Positions 26,265 through 35,054 are shown, counted from the stretch's first letter. The stretch: 64,000 nucleotides of DNA from Fen-1364 sp049515135 (GCA_049515135.1 JBEKUJ010000013.1:58433-122432); one strand, 5' to 3'. Notes: generated by a model not told the origin, from the sequence alone. Numbers and translations: made by a program.

Positions 26265-28592
26265 CTAGATCTGCAGGCCCAGAATCAGCGCGGGAGAGAA
26301 TGTCGTAGTGGTAGAGGTCACGCCGTCAGGCAGGTCCATCTTCACCACCGCTCCACCCTCGATTGCAAGCTCGCCGAAGAGGGGGATTCCCAGCACGGCC
26401 CGCAGGCGGGGATGGATGTCGGAAAGGCCGGGGCCTGCGCTGTCCCGGAAGGAACCCTGATCCGCAAGGACGCACACATCGACGTCGGCGAACAGCCCGC
26501 CAATGGGAGCCCGCGCTCCGAAGCCGGCGCCCAGGGTCCAGGACAGCGGCTGGGAGTCCGGGACCACCCCGGCGCTGAAGACCGTATAGAAGTACCGGCT
26601 GCCAAGTGAGATGGCGCCGTTGAAGCTCCCGTCCGAGTCCCACCAGAGATCGATCTTTCTCCGTCCTCGTTCCTCGATGGACACAAGCCCGATGGGGACG
26701 CCGTCGATTTCCCGGGAGATATTCACGACGCCGATCTGGGCGCCCGAGACATGCCCGGCGATGTTCACGATCCCGATCTGAGCTCCGGACACCGTATCAG
26801 CAATATTGACGACGCTGATCTGAGGCCCGTTCATCCGATGGCTCCAGTTGGCCAGGCCCGATATCTGGGCGCCAGAGATCTCCTCCTTGGACCAGTTGAA
26901 CAGGCCGGCAATCTGGGCGCCATGGGTCTCTCCCAGGGCAAAGTTTGCCAGACCGCCCACCTGGGCCCCGCTGAGCTCCGCCGCTCCCACGTTTCCCCAC
27001 CCGGCTATCTGCGCGCCGCGCACCGGCCCTACGCCGACATTGACAAGGCCGGCTGTCTGGACAAACCGCATTTCCCCGCCGACTACATTCACAAGCCCTG
27101 CTGCCTGGAAGCCGTCCGTGTCCCCGATGACCACGTTGCCCAGCCCGGCAGCCTGGAAACCGGTCATTTCATGGGACTCGAAATTGGCCAGGCTCCCGAC
27201 CTCGAACCCATGAGAGGAAGAGGAGGCGCCGATCAGGAGATTGACGGTGACGGAATGGTTGGCGCGGGAAGCAAACACCCCGTCGGATATCTCAGGGAAA
27301 AGAGTAAAATGGAACGCCTGGTAGCCCCGGTCTCCCTGCTCGGGGGGAGGCGGCGATGTTCCGTCTTCCGGCTGCGCTGGAGCGGGCTTCGGGCTCACGG
27401 CATCAACAGTTGTTGTGATGGCAGTAGCAACCGCCTTGCCCACCGCGGCTCCAACGGCTGCGCCCATGGCGGCAGCAGCCTCCACGGGGTCGCTGCTGCG
27501 CGTCTGCGTGGCTTCGACAGGAGCCGCCGCAGCGCCGCCGCGCGCTGTTGCGCGGTCAACGGTTACCCGGTGCAGCGACGAAAGGGAAAGAAGGGCGCGC
27601 TGATGGGCAGCGATGCGAAGCTGTGTTCCCAGCCGGCCGGTCTTTGCGTCCAGCACGACCCCGTATGTGCCCGGCTCCAGTCCCAGCTCCACGCGCTGCC
27701 CCTCCACCTTGTTCAGCTCCACGGCGAGGACCCCGCGATCATTGCGGATGTAAAGGCGTCCGGCAACGTCTTCAGAGATTCCAAGCCGCGCGGACGCGGC
27801 CCGCAGATCGGTGAGCACCAGATCCCCTGAGCCGGTCAGGTTGATGTCGTAGGCGGGATGTTGAGGTCCATATTCCGTCTTCTCAGTCGAGGCAAGGGTT
27901 TCCTGGAAGGCAAATGCATAAGCCTCATTCAGGGTGACAACCCCGTCCCCCACCGTGTCGGCCGCTCCCCGCAGGCCCGAGATCAGGAAATGGGTGAAGA
28001 AGGAGCCGCCGATCTTGTCGGATTCCTGGGCCGCCTCCTCGGCGGAGCTCGACGTCAGATATGCGTGGCCTTTCATGTCCGCCGACGCATCGAAGAGAAA
28101 TGCAGGCCGGGCCGTTCCACCTTTGGCCCGGGTGAGGGACCCCGATGAGCAGGAGTCGAGGATGGCCACCTTCACATCGGCAGGCACGTCGCTGATCTGA
28201 CGCCGCAGGTCTTCCCAGGCAAAGCGCTCGTGACCCAGGATCAGGCCTTCATCATCGGAGTGGCCTGAGTAGTAGATGATGAGCTCAGGCCGTTCCTCTC
28301 CCGTAAGAGACTTCACCATCTGCTGGACGCGGAGGAACGCAGACTGGAAGCGGGAAAGATCGGGGTTGACCACAAGGACCAGGTCTTCCGAGCGCACTCC
28401 CCCCAGCTCCTCCATGACAGCGGCGAATGAGCGGGCATCAGACTCCGCGTACTTGAGCCGGACCCTTTGCTCTCCGCCGTCGTTCGAGCCGGCAACCAGT
28501 GCAAACCTGCGCAGCGGAAGCGACTCCTCAGCGTTAGCAGGCATCAGGGCGAAGCATGCAAAAAGGAAGACGATGAACGCCGGCGCTTTCAT
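26265..28592 (-). CDS. Secreted caspase-family (C14) protease with C-terminal surface repeats
   Basis: A 775-residue protein. A signal peptide (cleavage after PANA, residue 21) precedes a caspase domain with the catalytic dyad His111 (YYSGHSDDEG) and Cys148 (ILDSCSSGS). An EF-like DTVGDGVVTLNEA and a beta domain follow, then an Ala/Pro-rich linker (350-420) and about ten 18-residue repeats of GAQIxGLxNW type (about 462-636), as in LA_2272-type surface-repeat proteins. The C-terminus looks like an outer-membrane beta domain. Its start overlaps the anti-sigma gene (ATGA). The cleaved target is unknown; the membrane-anchored anti-sigma protein is an attractive candidate. Confidence 0.85.
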   Translation of the reverse strand: MKAPAFIVFLFACFALMPANAEESLPLRRFALVAGSNDGGEQRVRLKYAESDARSFAAVMEELGGVRSEDLVLVVNPDLSRFQSAFLRVQQMVKSLTGEERPELIIYYSGHSDDEGLILGHERFAWEDLRRQISDVPADVKVAILDSCSSGSLTRAKGGTARPAFLFDASADMKGHAYLTSSSAEEAAQESDKIGGSFFTHFLISGLRGAADTVGDGVVTLNEAYAFAFQETLASTEKTEYGPQHPAYDINLTGSGDLVLTDLRAASARLGISEDVAGRLYIRNDRGVLAVELNKVEGQRVELGLEPGTYGVVLDAKTGRLGTQLRIAAHQRALLSLSSLHRVTVDRATARGGAAAAPVEATQTRSSDPVEAAAAMGAAVGAAVGKAVATAITTTVDAVSPKPAPAQPEDGTSPPPPEQGDRGYQAFHFTLFPEISDGVFASRANHSVTVNLLIGASSSSHGFEVGSLANFESHEMTGFQAAGLGNVVIGDTDGFQAAGLVNVVGGEMRFVQTAGLVNVGVGPVRGAQIAGWGNVGAAELSGAQVGGLANFALGETHGAQIAGLFNWSKEEISGAQISGLANWSHRMNGPQISVVNIADTVSGAQIGIVNIAGHVSGAQIGVVNISREIDGVPIGLVSIEERGRRKIDLWWDSDGSFNGAISLGSRYFYTVFSAGVVPDSQPLSWTLGAGFGARAPIGGLFADVDVCVLADQGSFRDSAGPGLSDIHPRLRAVLGIPLFGELAIEGGAVVKMDLPDGVTSTTTTFSPALILGLQI

Positions 28593-29434
28593 GACGCGGG
28601 GCCCCGTTTCTTCAGAAGAAGGGAGTACTGCATGACGCTTGGCGGAAGGACCAGATCAATCCTTTCCGCGGACCCCGCCCGTGAAGCAAAGGAGCGCGCG
28701 GCATCCGCAGCCACGGCAACGTCGAAAGGATTTTTCGCATAGATGAAAAAGAACCGCTCGAACCCCGGGGCATCATCCAGCTCGTATGCCGTCGGGAGGA
28801 TCACCTGGCCCTGCTTGTCCAGCATGGGCGCTATCCGCGGGCTCCCCGCGTACTCTGCAGGCAACAGCCACGTGACTTTTCCGCGCCCATCCACCCAGAG
28901 GATGACCCCATACCTGGCTTCGCCGGCCGTGTAGCTGAGCTGGATCACGTCTCCGCGGCCGACAAGGGAGCCTGGCGCAAGGTCCTTCGCGCCCTGGGCG
29001 GTCTTCAGGAAGGCGCTCAGGTGCGGGGCCAGTCCCTTCATCCGGGTCTCGTCCCCCGGAAGGCGCCCGCGGAACACGAAGAAGGAAAGGAGAAGAAGAA
29101 CCATTGCCGCTGCCGGAAGGCCTATTGCCAGCTGCAGCGCCCAGCGTCCCGCCGGTTCCAGGGATGAGGCTATCCCGTCTTTCCCGTCACCCGCCACGTC
29201 GGCGCGCTCCTCCCCTCCCCGTCTTTCCATCTTCTGCCCGATGGATTTCGCCATTTCGGAAGGAGGGTAGCGCTGCAGGATCTCCTTGTCCGACCTCGTA
29301 ATTTCCTCATGCCGGGCCTTCAGGGCCGGGTCCCTGGCAAGCTCCTCACGGACCTTTCCGGCCAGCCGGGGCGGCAGCTCACCCAGCACGTACTGCTCCA
29401 GGAGCAGATCGGATATCGTCTCCTTGCGCCGCAT
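28589..29434 (-). CDS. Membrane anti-sigma-factor-like protein with DUF4384-like outer domain
   Basis: A 281-residue protein with a cytoplasmic helical start (LLLEQYVLGELPPRLAGKVREEL) of the kind found in anti-sigma factors but lacking the HxxxCxxC zinc motif. One membrane helix (about 97-120) precedes a periplasmic domain (RGDVIQLSYTAGEARYGVILWVDGRGKVTWLLP, read as two joined motifs) like DUF4384. It begins 2 nt after the sigma gene and overlaps the caspase gene. It probably holds the ECF sigma factor at the membrane and senses an envelope signal; this is inferred from order and topology. Confidence 0.75.
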   Translation of the reverse strand: MRRKETISDLLLEQYVLGELPPRLAGKVREELARDPALKARHEEITRSDKEILQRYPPSEMAKSIGQKMERRGGEERADVAGDGKDGIASSLEPAGRWALQLAIGLPAAAMVLLLLSFFVFRGRLPGDETRMKGLAPHLSAFLKTAQGAKDLAPGSLVGRGDVIQLSYTAGEARYGVILWVDGRGKVTWLLPAEYAGSPRIAPMLDKQGQVILPTAYELDDAPGFERFFFIYAKNPFDVAVAADAARSFASRAGSAERIDLVLPPSVMQYSLLLKKRGPAS

Positions 29435-29436
29435 GG

Positions 29437-29973
29437 TCAGGCCTCCTCCAGCGCACGGGTGCGCTCCTTGAGCAGGCGCAATCTCTTTCTCACCCCCGAG
29501 ACGGAGAGCCCGACGTGCCTGGCCACCTCCTCAAGCGTCATGCCGTCCACGTAATGCAGCACTGCCATGGTCCGCGTGGACGCCCGCTCCCTGCCGAAGA
29601 CGCTGTCAAGGAGATGGCGGTCGAGGACGCGGGCCTCCACGTCCTCCGACGAGGCAATGCGCTCCAGGGAGTCGTCCCCGACGGACTGGGGCCTGCGGCG
29701 CGAGCCGCGCATCATGTTCAGGCACACGTTCGTGGCGATGCAGTACAGCATGCTGGAGGGAGCTTTGTCAGTGAGCCTCTCGCGGTAGCGGATGAGCTTC
29801 ACGAATGTCTCCTGCATGGCGTCCAGAGCCTGCTCCTCGTCGAGCAGGAGCGAACGACACCTGCGGAGCACCATAGGCCCGTACTTCCTGTAGAGACTCT
29901 CCACGTCCAGTGCCAAACGCTTCTTCTCCCGCTCATCAATATCTGTAACACGAAATACGCCGCGACGTGACAC
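29437..29973 (-). CDS. ECF-type RNA polymerase sigma factor
   Basis: A 178-residue sigma-70-family protein with region 2 (LYRKYGPMVLRRCRSLL, DAMQETFVKLIRY, YCIATNVCLNMMR) and region 4 (LHYVDGMTLEEVARHVGLSVSGVRKRL) and nothing between them, the ECF layout. The GTG start follows GAGGGGACGGG. It heads the operon sigma, anti-sigma, caspase. Its own gene starts 56 bp from a divergent secreted-protein gene, which may be a target. Confidence 0.9.
   Translation of the reverse strand: MSRRGVFRVTDIDEREKKRLALDVESLYRKYGPMVLRRCRSLLLDEEQALDAMQETFVKLIRYRERLTDKAPSSMLYCIATNVCLNMMRGSRRRPQSVGDDSLERIASSEDVEARVLDRHLLDSVFGRERASTRTMAVLHYVDGMTLEEVARHVGLSVSGVRKRLRLLKERTRALEEA
29945..29970 (+). promoter_or_regulatory. 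Candidate ECF-type promoter for the divergent secreted protein
   Basis: GTAAC (29945-29949), 16-bp spacer, CGTGA (29966-29970): the AAC/CGT pattern of many ECF promoters, inside the 5' end of the sigma gene. A start near 29977 leaves a leader with a GAGGAGG site. The motif is short and could occur by chance. Confidence 0.35.
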
Positions 29974-30029
29974 CCCGTCCCCTCAGCGGTGTTCTCAAGT
30001 GCATCACGATCTTCTTGAGGAGGTTTTCG

Positions 30030-30629
30030 ATGAGGTTCAGGGCACTTGCCATCACCGCTGCGACTTTTGCCGTGGCCATCGCCGCAATCGGCACCCCCGT
30101 GTTCGCGGGTTCCGTTCACCTGACAGGCAACCTGCAAGCGGACTTTCTGAAGGGACCCACCGCCCAGCAGATTATAGACACTTTCGCGACCCCCGGCCAG
30201 CCCCCGTTCAGTGGAGTGGGCTGGGAAGTGATCATTGGAAAGGTGGGTTTTGGAGGGGATTACAGCGCAGCCTTCACGCGCACCCCGCAGGGCACCTGGT
30301 GGCTGGACTGGATAACGCAGCCGCTTTTCCTGAGCTATCACTTTTTCAGGACGGGGTATTTCCTGGATCCCTTCGTGCAGGCGGGGATGGGCTGCGCAGG
30401 CAGGGTGTATCTCCAGGAATGGCCTGAAAGCGCGGTCGGCAACAATCTGTACATCTCCATCTATCCATTTGTCGCCGCGGGGCTGGCCCTTGACCTCAGC
30501 GGCTTTCTCGTGCAGGGCAAGATGTCCTACGCGCCCTACATGACTCCGCCGCCGGCAAGCCCCATCAGCAGCTATCCCCTGGGAAGCGTGCAGGTGACGC
30601 TGTCGGCGGGGATCGCGCTGAACTGGTAG
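30030..30629 (+). CDS. Secreted protein, possible outer-membrane beta-barrel, function unknown
   Basis: A 199-residue protein with a signal peptide (ALAITAATFAVAIAAIG, cleavage after VFA). The mature part shows alternating hydrophobic and aromatic strands (WWLDWITQPLFLSYHFF, YISIYPFVAAGLALDL, VQVTLSAGIALNW) and ends in an aromatic residue, as outer-membrane barrels do. GAGGAGG is 6 nt before the ATG at 30030. It is divergent from the ECF sigma operon, so membership of its regulon is plausible. I do not recognise the family. Confidence 0.7.
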   Translation: MRFRALAITAATFAVAIAAIGTPVFAGSVHLTGNLQADFLKGPTAQQIIDTFATPGQPPFSGVGWEVIIGKVGFGGDYSAAFTRTPQGTWWLDWITQPLFLSYHFFRTGYFLDPFVQAGMGCAGRVYLQEWPESAVGNNLYISIYPFVAAGLALDLSGFLVQGKMSYAPYMTPPPASPISSYPLGSVQVTLSAGIALNW

Positions 30630-30658
30630 GCGGGCCGCTTTTATCACTTCCCGTCCCA

Positions 30659-30667
30659 TGCTATTTT
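30659..30667 (+). promoter_or_regulatory. Extended -10 promoter of the mannitol-dehydrogenase-like gene, leaderless type
   Basis: TG (30659-30660) plus TATTTT (30662-30667), 7 nt before the ATG at 30675. No clear -35 box and no ribosome site. Confidence 0.5.
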
Positions 30668-30674
30668 GCGCGGC

Positions 30675-31916
30675 ATGGGACAAACGGTTGCCGGACGGAG
30701 CTTTGCCGGGTTCGGGTTCGGGCCCATCCAGACAGGTCTGATGCTGTGCGAAGCCATCGAATCAGGCAGCTTCGACCGGTACACTGTGGCGGAGGTCGAC
30801 CAGAGACTCGTCGACGCCGTGCGCGCAAACGGGAACTCGGTCACCATCAACATCGCCGGGCCGGACGGGGTCCGGGCAAAGAGACTTTCCGGAATCCGGC
30901 TCTGCAACCCGCGCATTGCGGCTGACAGGGCTGAGCTCGTCCTGGCAATTCACGAGTCAAAGGAGATGGCCACCGCAGTTCCAAGCGTTGCGCTGTATTC
31001 AGCAGGCGGAGATTCCTCGATAGCGGCAATGCTTGCCGAAGCCGCGCGTCCGGGGAGACAGAGGATCCTGTACACGGCGGAAAACGACAACTACGCGGCA
31101 GAGAAGCTGGAGAAAGAGCTGGCGGGGCGGGCACCGGGCCGGGGTCCTTCGGGCCTCCAGCTCCTCAATACGGTGATAGGAAAAATGAGCGGCGTCATCG
31201 GATCTGGAGCGGAGATGAAAGAGCTCGGCCTGTCACCGCTCGTCCCGGGTTTTGACAGATGCGTTCTTGTGGAAGAGTTCAACAGGATACTCGTGTCCCG
31301 GGTGAGGCTGCCGGGTTTTGTCCGCGGTATCAGCGTCTTCGAGGAAAAGGAGGATCTGCTCCCTTTCGAGGAAGCCAAGCTGTACGGCCACAACGCCGTC
31401 CACGCGCTCCTGGGATACCTGGCCAGGCTGCGGGGCCACACCGTGATGAGCTCAATCAGGAAGGACACCGCGCTCATGGAGCTGGGGCGCCGGGCGTTCG
31501 TTGAGGAATCCGGAGCCGCTCTCATGAGGAAACACGGGGGGACGGCCGGACCTGACCCGCTTTTCACGCGCACGGGCTGGTCTGCATACGCCGATGACCT
31601 TCTCCAGCGAATGACCAATCCCTGGCTGCATGACCGTGTGGATCGCATCATCAGGGACCCTTTGCGGAAACTCGGGTGGACCGACCGTCTTTTCGGCACC
31701 ATGCGGATTGCGCTGCAGCAGGGCATCGAGCCGCGGATCATGGCGATGGGGGCGGCGGCCGCGCTCTCCTGGGCCAGAGAGCAGGAGAAAGACCAGTCGT
31801 CTGCCCGGGAGTTTCTGCTTCGGATCTGGGGCAGCGATGAAGGACATGCGCTTCGGGAGGAGTGCATTCAGCTCGCACTTGAGTCCCTGGAAAAACTCCC
31901 CGCATGGACGAGATGA
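30675..31916 (+). CDS. Mannitol dehydrogenase family protein
   Basis: A 413-residue protein with a Rossmann-like start (FAGFGFGPIQTGLMLCEA, ending in VAEVD) and a C-terminal helical domain carrying KLYGHNAVHALLGYLA, which lines up with the KxxxxNxxH catalytic pattern of mannitol-1-phosphate 5-dehydrogenases. The glycine pattern is looser than usual, so the natural substrate may differ from mannitol phosphate. There is no ribosome site before the ATG at 30675. The 3' end overlaps the EamA transporter gene by 13 bp. Confidence 0.68.
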   Translation: MGQTVAGRSFAGFGFGPIQTGLMLCEAIESGSFDRYTVAEVDQRLVDAVRANGNSVTINIAGPDGVRAKRLSGIRLCNPRIAADRAELVLAIHESKEMATAVPSVALYSAGGDSSIAAMLAEAARPGRQRILYTAENDNYAAEKLEKELAGRAPGRGPSGLQLLNTVIGKMSGVIGSGAEMKELGLSPLVPGFDRCVLVEEFNRILVSRVRLPGFVRGISVFEEKEDLLPFEEAKLYGHNAVHALLGYLARLRGHTVMSSIRKDTALMELGRRAFVEESGAALMRKHGGTAGPDPLFTRTGWSAYADDLLQRMTNPWLHDRVDRIIRDPLRKLGWTDRLFGTMRIALQQGIEPRIMAMGAAAALSWAREQEKDQSSAREFLLRIWGSDEGHALREECIQLALESLEKLPAWTR

Positions 31917-32791
31917 ACCTGCACGATCACCAGGACGATCCCGCGGCAGCGCTGCCGGCGCTCGCCGCAATCGTTCTCTGGGGTTTTCTCGCGCTCCTGG
32001 GCTCGCGTCTGGTGAGATTGCCAACCCTGCTCATGACGGGAATTGCGCTGAGCATCGGCGGATGCGTCGGGCTCCTCAAGGTGCGTGAGTGGAAGGTCCC
32101 CCTGCGCACATTCCTCACCGGTGTCGGAGGCATATTCGGCTACCACTTCCTTCTTTTCACTGCATTTCGCCATGCGCCCACTGTCGAGGCGAACCTCATC
32201 AACTACCTGTGGCCCCTGCTGATCGTGCTCCTTTCTCCCGTCATCCTGAGCGGCTACGGCCTGCGGCCGCGGCATGTCCTGGGTGCCCTGGCTGGACTTG
32301 CCGGGGCAGCGCTCATCGTCACAGGAGGCTCTTTGAGCCTCGATGCAGCGAACCTGCCGGGCTACCTGGCCGCGTTCGGTGCCGCGCTGGTCTGGGCCCT
32401 CTATTCCCTTCTCACCAAGCGGCTTCCCCCTTTCAGAAGCGGAGCTGTCGGAGGCTTCTGCCTGTGCTCCGGCCTGCTGGCCCTGGCAGTCTTTCTGGTC
32501 GAATCGGGGCCAGGCGGCTTTACCGCACTGCGCAGCTCGGACTGGCTCTTTCTTGTGCCCCTCGGAATGGGACCGATGGGCGCGGCGTTCTATCTCTGGG
32601 ATGCTTCCCTCAAGCGTGGAGATCCCCGGGTGATCGGCTCCCTCTCCTACCTGACGCCCATGCTGTCCACGCTGGCCCTTGTGGCAATCGGAGGCAAGGC
32701 TTTCACGGCGCTGTCCGCCGTGGCCATGGCGCTCATTGTCGCCGGAGCGGCGGTGGGCTCCGTCCGGCGGTCGACCACGAACGTGAAGTAA
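31904..32791 (+). CDS. DMT superfamily (EamA) transporter
   Basis: A 295-residue protein with ten hydrophobic segments in two EamA repeats. Signatures include the first-repeat GYHFLLFTAFRHAPTVEANLINYLWPLLIVL, quoted as adjoining motifs YHFLLFTAF and ANLINYLWPLL, and the second-repeat GDPRVIGSLSYLTPMLSTL. Related proteins export aromatic amino acids or other metabolites. It overlaps the dehydrogenase gene upstream and is read with it. Confidence 0.87.
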   Translation: MDEMNLHDHQDDPAAALPALAAIVLWGFLALLGSRLVRLPTLLMTGIALSIGGCVGLLKVREWKVPLRTFLTGVGGIFGYHFLLFTAFRHAPTVEANLINYLWPLLIVLLSPVILSGYGLRPRHVLGALAGLAGAALIVTGGSLSLDAANLPGYLAAFGAALVWALYSLLTKRLPPFRSGAVGGFCLCSGLLALAVFLVESGPGGFTALRSSDWLFLVPLGMGPMGAAFYLWDASLKRGDPRVIGSLSYLTPMLSTLALVAIGGKAFTALSAVAMALIVAGAAVGSVRRSTTNVK

Positions 32792-32800
32792 GTATATAAT
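32771..32800 (+). promoter_or_regulatory. Promoter of the 7-TM LuxR gene, leaderless type
   Basis: TCGACC (32771-32776), 18-bp spacer and a perfect TATAAT (32795-32800), 6 nt before the ATG at 32807. No ribosome site. Confidence 0.6.
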
Positions 32801-32806
32801 CGCCGT

Positions 32807-33712
32807 ATGCCGCCGAGCGTGGTGTTGATTGCCATCGGCATAGCATTCTTGTCGGGGCCGTCCGCGTTCCTCCTCTTGTGGCTGACGTACAAGCGGACCG
32901 GTGAGGTTGCCCTTCGCTCGCTTGCGTTCAGCTTGCTCGGGTTGGTGTTCGTCATGATCGGCAACGCAACGGAATACCTCTCCGTTGTCCTGCGCCGCTG
33001 GGACGCCCGCGTGTCGTTCCTGATCCTGAACGAAGCGTTCCTGGCCACGGTCATGATGGGCGCATTCCTGGCGCGCTTCGCGCACGAAACCACGCGGACC
33101 GCGCTGAGCAAGCGACTGCGGACCGCTTTCTGGGTTTTTTCCGTGGTCTTCTTTTTCATGGTCATATCGCTCACCCTGTTTCTGAACGGGGGGCAGACCG
33201 TGGACGTCGGCAAAGGCTACCTGACCGCAAACATCTTCGGCATGGGATGCCTGCTCTACGCAACCACCGTCGTCATCCGGAATCGGAGAGGTCTGCCGGA
33301 TGTGTACCGTTTCATGCCGATGTTCATGCCCATCCTCATGGTTCTCGGTGTCGTCTCCGTCATGAACGACTTCTTCCATTTCGGCGCGCTGCTCCACGGT
33401 CCGGAGTTTCCCTTTTCCCCGGTCTTCTTTTTCCTGGTCAACGTGGTGAACGTTGTTGTGTGCATCAGGTTCCTGCTGCAGGCAAAAGAGGACGCTCCCG
33501 CCCCACCCCATATTCCGGACTTCTCTCTCTCCGACAGAGAATCAGAGATCGTCCCGCTCATTGTCGACGGGCTTTCCAACGAGGACATCGCGTCGAAGCT
33601 CTTCATTTCCCCGCACACGGTGAAGAACCACGTCACCAGCATCTTCCGGAAAGCGGGAGTGGCCAACCGCTTCGAGCTCCTCAAGCGGATTTCAGCAGGA
33701 AAGGCTTCCTAG
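32807..33712 (+). CDS. Membrane-bound LuxR-type transcriptional regulator with seven N-terminal TM segments
   Basis: A 301-residue protein. Seven hydrophobic segments fill residues 1-225 and a LuxR/FixJ helix-turn-helix occupies the C-terminus (LSDRESEIVPLIVDGLSNED, then SPHTVKNHVTSIFRKAGV). It probably senses a membrane or extracellular signal and binds DNA directly. The layout is familiar from spirochaetes and some Actinobacteria. Possible targets are the acyltransferase downstream or the transporter upstream. The start lacks a ribosome site and follows TATAAT by 6 nt. Confidence 0.83.
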   Translation: MPPSVVLIAIGIAFLSGPSAFLLLWLTYKRTGEVALRSLAFSLLGLVFVMIGNATEYLSVVLRRWDARVSFLILNEAFLATVMMGAFLARFAHETTRTALSKRLRTAFWVFSVVFFFMVISLTLFLNGGQTVDVGKGYLTANIFGMGCLLYATTVVIRNRRGLPDVYRFMPMFMPILMVLGVVSVMNDFFHFGALLHGPEFPFSPVFFFLVNVVNVVVCIRFLLQAKEDAPAPPHIPDFSLSDRESEIVPLIVDGLSNEDIASKLFISPHTVKNHVTSIFRKAGVANRFELLKRISAGKAS

Positions 33713-33820
33713 GAAAGCATTCCCGGTCTGGTCCTGCTCAATCAGGAACAAAACAGGAATCAGCGGTGATAGGAAACTGCCGGTCCGGGGTTATACCGTG
33801 ACGCCGTGAAGGAGAAAGAA

Positions 33821-34987
33821 ATGCCAACCACTCTACCCGTCGCAGACACTGCGACTAAGCGTCTCGGGTACCTGGACAACCTGAGGTCGTTCGTCATCTT
33901 CCTTGTTGTCGTCACTCACACCATGGTGACGTACAGCGGTTTTGGCGGCTGGTACTACAAGGAAGTCAACTCCGCCAGCCTGGACCTGGTGTCCCGGATC
34001 ATCTTCGGGCTCTACGGTTCTTTCAGCCAGGCATGGTTCATGGGAATCCTTTTCTTCCTGGCCGCCTATTTTGCAACCAGGTCCCTGGAAAAGCGCGGAC
34101 CCGCGGCTTTTGTGAAGGAAAGGCTCTTCCGCCTGGGGGTGCCGCTTCTCATTTACATGTTCGTGATAGACCCGTTCATCGGCTACTTCCTCATGGACTA
34201 CGGGAACGTGCGAGAGAGCGTGAGCCCGCTGCAGGCCTATCTGGGCTACCTTGGCTCATTCCGCTGGATCGGTTCCACAGGGCCGCTGTGGTTCGTGGAA
34301 GCGCTCCTGCTTTTCAGCCTTCCCTATGCGGCGTGGAGGGCCATCCGGCCGGCCTTTAAAGCCATCCGCCCCGCGCCCAGCGCCATGACGGCCATCCTTA
34401 TCATTGTTGCAACCGGGCTGGCTGCGTTTTCCATCAGGCTGTTCCTGCCCATCGGGACCAGCGTGGCGAATCTGCAGCTCTGCTATTTCGCCTCGTACAT
34501 CGCGCTCTTCCTTCTTGGCATTCATGCCGGGGAAAAACGCTGGTTGGAGAACTTCCCGGCGGAGCGGGGGATGGCGTGGTTCACCGTGGTCCTTGCAGTC
34601 GGCGTCCCCGCCTGGTTCGTGATCATGGTGGCGGGCGGCGCAACGGGGGGAGCGTATCTCTTCAACGGAGGTCTTACCTGGCAGAGCTTCGCATACGCGT
34701 TCTGGGAGTCATTCGTTGCCATCGGATTCTCCCTGGGACTGATTGCGTTGTTCCGAAAGTACTTGAACGTGGAGAACAGATTCACGCGGCTGCTTGCCCG
34801 GAACTCGTTCGGAATCTACATGTTTCACGCGCCCATCCTGATCGCGATCTCGCTGCTCCTGAGGTCCTGGCACGGCGTCCCACTTCTCAAGTTCGCGGTG
34901 GTTGTACCTCTTGCTTTCGCCGCGACGCTGGCCGTATCGTCTCTCATCCTGCGACGCATTCCGGGACTGCGCGCGGTGCTGAAGTAG
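33821..34987 (+). CDS. Acyltransferase 3 family membrane protein
   Basis: A 388-residue protein with ten or more hydrophobic segments. It begins with the family signature RLGYLDNLRSFVIFLVVVTH, in which the histidine is catalytic, and has FLAAYFATRSLEKRGPAAFV and the arginine loop KERLFRLGVPLL. These enzymes acylate cell-surface glycans or other acceptors from the cytoplasmic side. AAGGAG is 6 nt before the ATG at 33821. It lies 108 bp after the LuxR gene. Confidence 0.87.
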   Translation: MPTTLPVADTATKRLGYLDNLRSFVIFLVVVTHTMVTYSGFGGWYYKEVNSASLDLVSRIIFGLYGSFSQAWFMGILFFLAAYFATRSLEKRGPAAFVKERLFRLGVPLLIYMFVIDPFIGYFLMDYGNVRESVSPLQAYLGYLGSFRWIGSTGPLWFVEALLLFSLPYAAWRAIRPAFKAIRPAPSAMTAILIIVATGLAAFSIRLFLPIGTSVANLQLCYFASYIALFLLGIHAGEKRWLENFPAERGMAWFTVVLAVGVPAWFVIMVAGGATGGAYLFNGGLTWQSFAYAFWESFVAIGFSLGLIALFRKYLNVENRFTRLLARNSFGIYMFHAPILIAISLLLRSWHGVPLLKFAVVVPLAFAATLAVSSLILRRIPGLRAVLK

Positions 34988-34992
34988 TCTGG

Positions 34993-35018
34993 CTGGGGGG
35001 CGCGAAGCGCCCCCCCAG
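34993..35018 (+). terminator. GC-rich hairpin between acyltransferase and pyruvate kinase genes
   Basis: CTGGGGGGCGC, a GAA loop and GCGCCCCCCCAG form an 11-bp stem with one bulged C. It has no U run and abuts the pyk -35 box, so termination is possible but unproven. Confidence 0.4.
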
Positions 35019-35047
35019 TTGACCCTCTTCCAGCGCACACCTACACT
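35019..35047 (+). promoter_or_regulatory. Promoter of pyk, leaderless type
   Basis: TTGACC (35019-35024), 17-bp spacer, TACACT (35042-35047), 7 nt before the ATG at 35055. No ribosome site. Confidence 0.7.
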
Positions 35048-35054
35048 CGGCACC

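Noticed and set aside
31868..33511. 547-codon minus-strand frame across the EamA and LuxR genes
   Set aside because: Rich in His, Glu, Gln, Asp and Arg as expected for the complement of membrane-protein codons; both plus-strand genes are certain.
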